DNA of 7,150 nucleotides from Rhodospirillales bacterium (lineage in GTDB: Bacteria; Pseudomonadota; Alphaproteobacteria; Rhodospirillales; 2-02-FULL-58-16): assembly GCA_021775195.1 (NCBI GenBank), contig JAJFIG010000180.1, positions 1-7,150 of the forward strand, written 5' to 3'. A program made the translations under genes and the position numbers. Below are positions 1 to 5,028 of this stretch, piece after piece; positions within the stretch are counted from its first letter, which is position 1; each line of letters begins with the position of its first letter. The notes under the pieces were generated by a model. It was given only the letters and a program-made list of their open reading frames with translations, searched no databases and was not told where the DNA came from.

Positions 1-270
1 CGCGCCGAGGCCGAGGCCGATCGAGACCGGGACCACGACCAGGGTGTAGGTCGTCGAGGCCCAAAGCATCTTTTGATAGTTCGAGCGACCGAATATCCGT
101 TCGTAATTCTTCCAATTGACCCAGTTGAAGCTGTCGTTACCGAGGCTGTAATCGGTGAACGAAAGAACGCCGGCGACGAAAATCGGCACCAACAGAATGA
201 TGAGCATCAGCGCGATCGCCGGCACGCAGAACACGTAGCCCATCCACTGCCGGCGCGCCCCGGCGTCCAT
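1..270 (-). CDS. Sugar-type ABC transporter permease, MalF/UgpA family (partial, N-terminal 90 codons)
   Basis: This is the N-terminal part of an inner-membrane permease that would form half of the translocation channel of a binding-protein-dependent importer. The frame runs open from the ATG at 270 to the window edge, 90 codons. After a short basic N-terminus (DAGARRQW) there is one clear membrane segment at about residues 11-33, followed by FTDYSLGND and then VNWKNYERIFG. That order (first helix, 'SFTDY', then 'W.NYxxiF') is typical of MalF/UgpA-type permeases. A second hydrophobic stretch (TLVVVPVSIGLGLG) begins just before the edge. The start codon overlaps the stop of the ATPase gene as TGATG, so translation is probably coupled. 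Sugar or polyol is the usual substrate class of the family; the actual substrate cannot be read from this fragment. Confidence 0.85.
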   Translation of the reverse strand, partial: MDAGARRQWMGYVFCVPAIALMLIILLVPIFVAGVLSFTDYSLGNDSFNWVNWKNYERIFGRSNYQKMLWASTTYTLVVVPVSIGLGLGA

Positions 271-1409
271 CAGGCGGCGACCTCGATCTTGGCCTTGAGC
301 CGCTCGCCGTCGGCGTCGAACAGGAGCGCGTTCTTGGGATCAAGCATGATCGTGGCTTCATCGCCTGTATGGAAATGATCCAGGGCCGACGATTCCATGC
401 GGCTGATGACCCGGCCACCGATATTCAGTTCGCCATGGAAATAGGCTTCGGAACCCAGGTTTTCGTGGTGAACGATACGGCAGGGAAGGCCTTTGTTGTT
501 TATTCCCCCCAGGGTCACGCCTTCCGGACGCACCCCGATCCGAATTTCCTTGCCCTTGGCACCGGAATACAGGCCCGGCATGACCCGGTCGCCGACGCTG
601 ACCCTGCCGCTACCGTCCACGTGGGCCGGCAGGATGTTGATCTTGGGACTGCCGATGAATTCGGCGACCCGGATGTCGGACGGGTCGCTGTAGACCTTGC
701 TCGGCGTATCGACCTGCAGTAGCTCGCCGTTCATCATCACCGCCACCCGATCGGCCATGGTCATGGCCTCCGCCTGGTCGTGGGTCACATAGATAAAGGT
801 CGTTGCCAGGCGGCGGTGCAGTTCTGCGATCTCGGCCCGCATGTGAACCCGAAGTTCGGCGTCCAGGTTCGACAGCGGCTCGTCCATCAGAAACGCCTGT
901 GGGTGGCGCACCATGGCACGGCCGACGGCGACCCGCTGGCGTTGCCCGCCCGACAGTTGCCCCGGCTTGCGGTCCAAGAGGTGGCCGATACCGAGCATGT
1001 CCATGGCCTCGGTCACGTCGCGGTCGATGCCGGCCACGACCTCCGCCGTACCGGGTATCCACCGGCCCAACAGCGGCAGGCGCTGCAAGAGGTTGAGGCG
1101 CCGCATGCGCAACGGCACGGCAATGTTCTTCGCCACCGTCAGGTGCGGATAAAGGGCATAGGACTGGAACACCATGGCGACGTCGCGGCGGCTCGGATGG
1201 AGTTTGTCCACCGCCTCGCCGCCGATCAGGATGCTGCCGCCGTTCTGTTGTTCGAGGCCGGCGATGATCCGTAACAAGGTCGACTTGCCGCAGCCGGACG
1301 GCCCCACCAGAACGATGAACTCACCGTCCTCGATATCGAGAGAAACACCCTTTAGTACGTGAATCGGCCCGAAAAACTTCTCGATCTCGCGTATTGTCAC
1401 CCCGGCCAT
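270..1409 (-). CDS. ABC transporter ATP-binding protein, MalK/UgpC family
   Basis: This is the cytoplasmic ATPase that powers a carbohydrate-class ABC importer. The 379 residues hold all nucleotide-binding motifs: Walker A GPSGCGKST at 36-44, Q-loop Q82, signature LSGGQ at 152-156, Walker B FLMDEP at 173-178, D-loop SNLD at 180-183 and switch histidine H210 in THDQAEA. The C-terminal third (about 240-375, with IRIGVRPEGV) is the MalK-type TOBE/OB regulatory domain, and total length is normal for the family. Between the Q-loop and the signature there is an extra, Arg/Leu-rich stretch of roughly 20 residues (about 103-128) compared with MalK. The ATG at 1409 has an AAGGG ribosome site five bases upstream. 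The gene is first in its operon and is divergent from the corrinoid methyltransferase gene, with mirrored promoter elements. The family assignment is firm; the substrate (sugar, polyol, glycerol phosphate or another compound) is not known. Confidence 0.93.
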   Translation of the reverse strand: MAGVTIREIEKFFGPIHVLKGVSLDIEDGEFIVLVGPSGCGKSTLLRIIAGLEQQNGGSILIGGEAVDKLHPSRRDVAMVFQSYALYPHLTVAKNIAVPLRMRRLNLLQRLPLLGRWIPGTAEVVAGIDRDVTEAMDMLGIGHLLDRKPGQLSGGQRQRVAVGRAMVRHPQAFLMDEPLSNLDAELRVHMRAEIAELHRRLATTFIYVTHDQAEAMTMADRVAVMMNGELLQVDTPSKVYSDPSDIRVAEFIGSPKINILPAHVDGSGRVSVGDRVMPGLYSGAKGKEIRIGVRPEGVTLGGINNKGLPCRIVHHENLGSEAYFHGELNIGGRVISRMESSALDHFHTGDEATIMLDPKNALLFDADGERLKAKIEVAA

Positions 1410-1462
1410 GTCAGCCCTTAAACTACCCTGTCATTGATCGACTCTTTTCGGCCGATGCTTAA

Positions 1463-1491
1463 ATTGTGCGCTACATTTCGATATTTTGGAA
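1463..1491 (-). promoter_or_regulatory. Candidate promoter of the ABC importer operon
   Basis: On the minus strand TTCCAA (1491-1486) and CACAAT (1468-1463) are separated by 17 bases, which would put the transcript start near 1456, about 47 bases before the ATG. The -35 match is poor and the -10 is four of six, which fits a promoter that needs an activator. The first three bases of the -35 are the end of the shared 12-base element, and the 25-bp dyad is centred about 55 bases upstream of the predicted start. Confidence 0.35.
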
Positions 1492-1500
1492 AATAGATAA
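1489..1500 (-). repeat. Mirrored 12-base promoter element, copy facing the ABC operon
   Basis: The minus strand reads TTATCTATTTTC. It is identical to the plus-strand copy at 1690-1701 and ends 80 bases before the ATPase start codon. See the partner entry for the comparison. Confidence 0.6.
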
Positions 1501-1523
1501 TTCTTACGAAGCACATAAGAATT
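1499..1523. promoter_or_regulatory. Perfect 25-bp dyad, candidate operator (possibly LysR-type box)
   Basis: AATTCTTA (1499-1506) and TAAGAATT (1516-1523) are exact inverted repeats with a 9-base spacer. The core includes T1505-N11-A1517, which satisfies the general T-N11-A pattern of LysR-type binding sites. It sits directly upstream of the candidate -35 of the ABC operon, where an activator site would be expected. Binding by the LysR protein encoded at 3708-4631 is an inference; another dimeric regulator could use it. Confidence 0.55.
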
Positions 1524-1689
1524 TCCGTTGACCCCCGGACGACGTGACGATGCCACACCCTTGCGCGAAAGTTGGGTGCCAATGGTTCAGCGCCACACGG
1601 CATTAACCGCCGCCGATTGTGCCGCCCGGGCGCGGGTGAGAAAACGGATGACATCAATTCAACGGAAAAACCGATGAACGGCCACTAAT

Positions 1690-1701
1690 TTATCTATTTT
1701 C
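1690..1701 (+). repeat. Mirrored 12-base promoter element, copy facing the corrinoid methyltransferase gene
   Basis: The plus strand reads TTATCTATTTTC, the exact inverse of the copy at 1489-1500. It ends 85 bases before the methyltransferase ATG, almost the same distance as the other copy keeps from its gene (80). In both copies the terminal TTC overlaps a candidate -35 with a 17-base spacer to the -10. The equal placement suggests a shared activator site or a shared promoter class. Confidence 0.6.
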
Positions 1702-1727
1702 ATGCCCAATTGAAGTTTGGCTAGAGT
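1699..1727 (+). promoter_or_regulatory. Candidate promoter of the corrinoid methyltransferase gene
   Basis: TTCATG (1699-1704) and TAGAGT (1722-1727) are separated by 17 bases and would give a transcript start near 1734, about 52 bases before the ATG. The match to the sigma-70 consensus is modest. The arrangement copies that of the leftward promoter relative to its 12-base element, which is the main support for it. Confidence 0.35.
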
Positions 1728-1767
1728 GGGGTAACGACGAGTCGGAGCGAAGCCCCTCGTCCCCCAT
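1726..1767 (+). promoter_or_regulatory. Leader hairpin just upstream of the methyltransferase ribosome site
   Basis: GACGAG (1736-1741) pairs with CTCGTC (1756-1761). Outside it, GTGGGG (1726-1731) can pair with CCCCAT (1762-1767, one G-U pair), leaving TAAC as a one-sided bulge. The structure ends four bases before the ribosome site GGAAGGA (1771-1777). It may be a leader structure that influences translation or mRNA stability. I do not recognise it as any known riboswitch. If transcription starts near 1734, only the inner six-pair stem would be present in the RNA. Confidence 0.4.
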
Positions 1768-1785
1768 CACGGAAGGAACGCAGCC

Positions 1786-3705
1786 ATGGCCGAGCTGCCG
1801 CTCACCGAAGCCAAGTACGATTACAAGACCTGCTTCGACGAAGGATACGAGGCGATTGCGGGTGTTCTGGGTTCGGGCTCGAAATTCGCGCCCTTCGTCG
1901 CCCAGATGTCCGAATTCGCCATGGGTTATCTGGGGGCAAACGGCAGGGACTTCTTTTCCAATCCGGAAATGTTCGTCGAGGGCAACCTGCGCGTATCGGC
2001 GGAACTCGGCTTCGACGTGGCGGACTTGATTTGGGACGTCTACGACATCGAATGCGAGGCCGTCGGCGGGAAGATGTCCTGGTTCGACGAACTGTCGCCG
2101 GCGATCAACAACACCGACCCGTTGATCAAGACCGAGAAGGACCTGGCAAAATTGAAGGCGCCCGACCCGTACACCTCGGGCCGCATGCCGTTCGTCCGCG
2201 ATGTGTTGCATCTGTTTCACGAGAAAACCGGCAAGCAGCCGACCATTCGGTTCTGCGGCCCGCTGACCCTGGTCGCCCAGTGCATGCAGTTCGAGCAGAT
2301 GATCCTGCGCATGGAGGAGAATCCGGCGCTTGTCCACAAGGTGTTCGAATTCCTGGTCGAGGACGTCCTCGCCCCCTTCATCAATTCCCTGTTCAAGGAC
2401 TTTCCTAACACCGGCACCAACGGTTCCGACGCCATCGGCTCGCTGCCGTTCATCACCGAGGATATCCTCGACGAGTATTCGATCCCCAACATTCTCAGGG
2501 TGCGCGAACTGTGCGACGGCCGTCCCGAGGTTCAGGTCGACAACTGGTGGGGTGACTCCTTCGCGAAGAGCCCGGAGGAGTTCTGGGAAAAGAAGCTCAA
2601 GGCGACGCCGCGCTACCTGAAGATTCAGGATCCCGACCTCTACCGCGTCGGCAGCGAACGGGCGCGCGCCTATGCCGACACCATCGGCATTCCCCTGCAG
2701 TTCGGCGTCGACAATCACATCCTGCAGGAAGGGCCGGAAGAGGAAATCGTCAAGCGCGTTCACGAATACATGGAAGTCGGCAGCCGCGGCCCCCACGGCG
2801 ACAAGTTCTTCCTCTACCTCTGCAATCTCAGCGCCGAGACGCCGCTGGCCCACGCCAAGGCCGCGATCGACGCGATCAAGCGCTGGCGCGCCGGCGACCG
2901 GCCCTACGCCGGCCAGGTCTGGAGCGGCACCGAGGCGGAATCCAGCGCCCGCGCCGGCGACAAGGGCCGCTGGATGGGTATCGGCGTCGTCGGCGACCTG
3001 GAAGGAAACCTTCGCGATCAGCTCTATGCCGAGGCCAAGTCCGGCAAGAAGCAGATATTCAAGGACATCTACGATTCGGTGATGGAATTCCAGGACGAGG
3101 AATGCAAGCGCCTGGTCATCGAGGCCCTCGAGGCCGGCGAGACGGCGGCGGATATCCTCGACGAAGGCCTGATCGCGGCCATGGATACGATCGGTGAGCT
3201 GTTCGGCAGCGGCGAGTTGTTCGTGCCCGAAATGCTGATCGCCGCCCGTGCCATGAAGGCGGGGCTCGAGGTCCTGCGCCCGATCCTCACGGCGTCGAAG
3301 GAACCGCCGAAGGGGACCATCATCATGGCCACGGTCCGCGGCGATCTGCACGATATCGGCAAGAACCTGGTGTGCATGATGCTGGAGGGCGGCGGCTTCG
3401 AGATCATCGACCTCGGCGTCAACACCGATCCCATGTCGATCATCGAGGAGGCCGACAAGGCCGGCGCCGACATCATCGGCCTGTCGGCCCTGCTGACGAC
3501 CTCGATGCCGTTCATGATGAAGACCATCGAGGCCTTCAAGCGGGAAGGAAAGGACTACCCGATCATCGTCGGCGGGGCGCCGGTGACCCAGGACTATGCC
3601 GACAAGATCGGCGCCACCGGCTACGCCGACAACGCCAGCGACGCCGTCGTCCTGTGCAAGAGCCTGATGGCCAAAGCCGCCGTCCGGGTACGCCAGGCGG
3701 GCTAA
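1786..3705 (+). CDS. Corrinoid-dependent methyltransferase: fused URO-D-fold methyltransferase and B12-binding corrinoid domain (CmuA-like architecture)
   Basis: This 639-residue soluble protein joins two modules that many methylotrophic systems encode separately. Residues 1 to about 370 resemble the MtaA/MtbA/CmuA branch of the uroporphyrinogen decarboxylase fold, with FCGPLTLVAQ at 156-165 and GVDNHILQEG, then LCNLSAETP near 345-353. After a linker, residues about 418-505 form the helical cap of a corrinoid protein (FVPEMLIAARAMKAG from 479), and 510-635 the B12 domain with DLHDIG at 520-525 (H522 the lower cobalt ligand), SAL at 567-569 and GG at 596-597. The expected reaction is methyl transfer from a substrate to the protein-bound corrinoid. 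The fusion matches CmuA of chloromethane-using alphaproteobacteria in order and size (recalled, not aligned). C346 fits the third zinc Cys, but the usual His-X-Cys is replaced by N253-W-W255. No partner tetrahydrofolate methyltransferase or corrinoid reactivase is in the window. The ATG has a strong GGAAGGA site. The fold and fusion are secure; the substrate is not. Confidence 0.88.
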   Translation: MAELPLTEAKYDYKTCFDEGYEAIAGVLGSGSKFAPFVAQMSEFAMGYLGANGRDFFSNPEMFVEGNLRVSAELGFDVADLIWDVYDIECEAVGGKMSWFDELSPAINNTDPLIKTEKDLAKLKAPDPYTSGRMPFVRDVLHLFHEKTGKQPTIRFCGPLTLVAQCMQFEQMILRMEENPALVHKVFEFLVEDVLAPFINSLFKDFPNTGTNGSDAIGSLPFITEDILDEYSIPNILRVRELCDGRPEVQVDNWWGDSFAKSPEEFWEKKLKATPRYLKIQDPDLYRVGSERARAYADTIGIPLQFGVDNHILQEGPEEEIVKRVHEYMEVGSRGPHGDKFFLYLCNLSAETPLAHAKAAIDAIKRWRAGDRPYAGQVWSGTEAESSARAGDKGRWMGIGVVGDLEGNLRDQLYAEAKSGKKQIFKDIYDSVMEFQDEECKRLVIEALEAGETAADILDEGLIAAMDTIGELFGSGELFVPEMLIAARAMKAGLEVLRPILTASKEPPKGTIIMATVRGDLHDIGKNLVCMMLEGGGFEIIDLGVNTDPMSIIEEADKAGADIIGLSALLTTSMPFMMKTIEAFKREGKDYPIIVGGAPVTQDYADKIGATGYADNASDAVVLCKSLMAKAAVRVRQAG

Positions 3706-3707
3706 GT

Positions 3708-4631
3708 TTAGCGGCCGGCCCTGGCACCCGTGGCGACACGGCGAAGACGCTTCCTGCATTCGCCGGTGAACGACTCGGCCAGGCGGCTCGGCCGGTACCC
3801 TTTGAGCGAGGCAATCACCAGATTGACCTCCGGCGGCGGTTCCTCCAAATGGACGTTGACGATGGGAAAACCGCCGTAGCAGCGGGTGTTCTTGAGCTTG
3901 ACGAAGGCGAACGAGTAACCGTTGCCGGCGGCCAGCAGCCCGCGCACCATTTCATAGGTCGTCGGCCTGTGCAGGACGCGTGGCTTCAGGCCATACATGC
4001 CGAAATAGGTGAAGAAATATTCCCGGAACCCCGGTGAATCCAACCGGATCCACGACTCGCCGACCAAATCCTTCAGCGAGAGTTTCTTCTTGCGCGCCAG
4101 CGGATGGTCCGGAGACATCTGGGCGAACGGTGCCAGCCGGGTCACCACACTGTGCTCGATGTGGTTGTCGGGGTAGATGTCGTACGTGAGCCCGAGATCG
4201 GCCGTCCCATCCTTCAGAAAGGTCGCTACCTGTTCCATGTCGCCTTCATGCAGGCCGATTTCCACATTCGGGTATTTCCTGGCGAAGGACCCGATTACGG
4301 GCGGCAGGAAAAGCGGCGCCGGACTGGTGTAGCACGCCACATCCAGGCGACCCGTCAAAAGACCGTTGTCGGTCTCGTCGAACATCCGCTCGAAATTCGT
4401 CGCGTTCTCCAGCAGTTCCCGTGCCCGGTTGACGAAGTTGCGCCCGGACGGCGTCAGCGCCAGCCCCTTCGATGGGTTGCGCACGAACAGGCGAAGGCCG
4501 AACTCCTGCTCACAGGCGCGGATGGCGGCGCTGATGGCGGGCTGGGAGACCCCCAGCAACCGCGACGCATTGGTGATGCCTCCCAATCGCGCGGCTTCGA
4601 CGACATAACGCAGGTGGCGAAGATTATGCAT
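3708..4631 (-). CDS. LysR-type transcriptional regulator
   Basis: This is a DNA-binding regulator with an N-terminal winged helix-turn-helix (about the first 60 residues: LRHLRYVVEAARLGG, then ASRLLGVSQPAISAAI and LFVRNPSKGLALTPSG) and a periplasmic-binding-protein-like effector domain from about residue 85 (GRLDVACYTSPAPLFLPPVIGSF onward). I place the start at the ATG at 4631, giving 307 residues, because LysR proteins usually begin a few residues before 'LRxL'. A TTG at 4658 would add nine residues, but it has no ribosome site and lies at the predicted transcript start. Even the ATG has only a weak GAAG. The gene converges on the methyltransferase gene with a 2-base gap, so it is a likely regulator of that gene and of the divergent importer. 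The effector is unknown; it may be the imported or demethylated compound. Confidence 0.92.
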   Translation of the reverse strand: MHNLRHLRYVVEAARLGGITNASRLLGVSQPAISAAIRACEQEFGLRLFVRNPSKGLALTPSGRNFVNRARELLENATNFERMFDETDNGLLTGRLDVACYTSPAPLFLPPVIGSFARKYPNVEIGLHEGDMEQVATFLKDGTADLGLTYDIYPDNHIEHSVVTRLAPFAQMSPDHPLARKKKLSLKDLVGESWIRLDSPGFREYFFTYFGMYGLKPRVLHRPTTYEMVRGLLAAGNGYSFAFVKLKNTRCYGGFPIVNVHLEEPPPEVNLVIASLKGYRPSRLAESFTGECRKRLRRVATGARAGR

Positions 4632-4663
4632 GGCTTCATCGGAATTTATGATGTCCAAGGTTG

Positions 4664-4692
4664 ATACTATCAGAATTTAACAATGAATTAAA
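4664..4692 (-). promoter_or_regulatory. Candidate lysR promoter
   Basis: On the minus strand TTTAAT (4692-4687) and TAGTAT (4669-4664) have a 17-base spacer, predicting a transcript start near 4657. That start is just downstream of the alternative TTG codon, which supports the ATG at 4631 as the true start. The -10 matches four of six consensus bases and the -35 three of six. Confidence 0.35.
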
Positions 4693-4693
4693 T
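4675..4693. promoter_or_regulatory. Dyad in the lysR promoter, candidate autoregulatory LysR box
   Basis: ATTTAA (4675-4680) and TTAAAT (4688-4693) are perfect inverted repeats around a 7-base spacer, and T4678-N11-A4690 meets the LysR-box pattern. The site occupies the spacer and -35 of the candidate lysR promoter, the position expected for self-repression. A+T richness raises the chance of a coincidental dyad. Confidence 0.4.
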
Positions 4694-4784
4694 CTACTTG
4701 CCGCAACCTGTCGTGGTTTCGCCCTCCATAACCCTTCAAGAATTGAACGCCCGGTCGACGCCCTCAGCACCCGCACCTGAACCC

Positions 4785-4867
4785 GAAACGGAACGGAACG
4801 GGCCGCCGATCAACTGCATCGTCAAGAGCGTCAAGAGCAGCGAATACCGGCCCTCCTGGGGCGATAA
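4785..4867 (+). pseudogene. Remnant of a second copy of the downstream secreted-protein gene (3' end only)
   Basis: Read in frame from 4785, this segment gives ETERNGPPINC, then IVKSVKSSEYRPSWGDK. The last residues of the intact gene read DFDKSLPLIEE, then IVGSVKSNEYSPSFRR. The nucleotide match is strongest where 4818-4855 aligns with 6202-6239, including GCGTCAAGAGCA in both. A TAA at 4865-4867 lies one base out of register with the position of the intact gene's TGA, which indicates a small frameshift at the end. No start or upstream body of this copy remains. It is best read as the decayed tail of a tandem duplicate; a short locally copied segment is the alternative. Confidence 0.6.
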
Positions 4868-5028
4868 GGGGGCCTCCACCGGCCTTTCCCTTGTCCCCGC
4901 CACCTGTGCCGGACCCGAAGGGGATGCACCACCTACGGTAACCATGTATCCTGCCCCTCTTTCGCGGGCTGGGGTCTCGCGCCGCAGCCTGAATTGGTTT
5001 GCGCGCACGACCAAAGGGGAAGACGATC

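Larger units (their letters stand above)
1410..1785. promoter_or_regulatory. Divergent intergenic control region between the ABC operon and the corrinoid methyltransferase gene
   Basis: These 376 non-coding bases include patches far richer in A+T than the flanking genes (about 1455-1525 and 1685-1725). They carry a perfect 25-bp dyad, a mirrored pair of 12-base elements, candidate promoters in both directions and a leader hairpin next to the ribosome site of the rightward gene, each listed separately. I found no convincing small gene in it. A 79-codon minus-strand frame at 1418-1657 has no recognisable protein character. The layout is that of a shared regulatory region for two co-controlled divergent transcription units. 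Confidence 0.75.
4632..5028. other. Intergenic region with lysR promoter and a gene remnant
   Basis: About 400 bases lie between the lysR start and the next plus-strand gene. The left end is A+T-rich and holds the lysR promoter and a dyad. The middle holds a remnant of the downstream gene (4785-4867). From 4868 to 5014 I see no gene or clear promoter. A long plus-strand frame (4698-5192) crosses the region, but only its remnant part looks like protein. Confidence 0.6.

Noticed and set aside
1418..1657. 79-codon minus-strand frame in the divergent intergenic region
   Set aside because: No recognisable motif; it runs through the candidate promoters and dyad and its composition is not gene-like.
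1736..1765. Leader hairpin as a known SAM, SAH or cobalamin riboswitch
   Set aside because: I could not match the conserved B12 box or the cores of the SAM or SAH classes, so I list it only as an unassigned hairpin.
1690..3759. Minus-strand open frame of 689 codons opposite the methyltransferase gene
   Set aside because: It has no protein-family character, is rich in Asp, His, Gly and Arg as expected for the complement of a GC-rich gene, and the opposite strand encodes clear domains with catalytic motifs.
3372..4037. 221-codon plus-strand frame spanning the end of the methyltransferase gene and part of lysR
   Set aside because: Low-complexity Arg/Gly/His-rich translation with no homology signal; it overlaps two well-supported genes.
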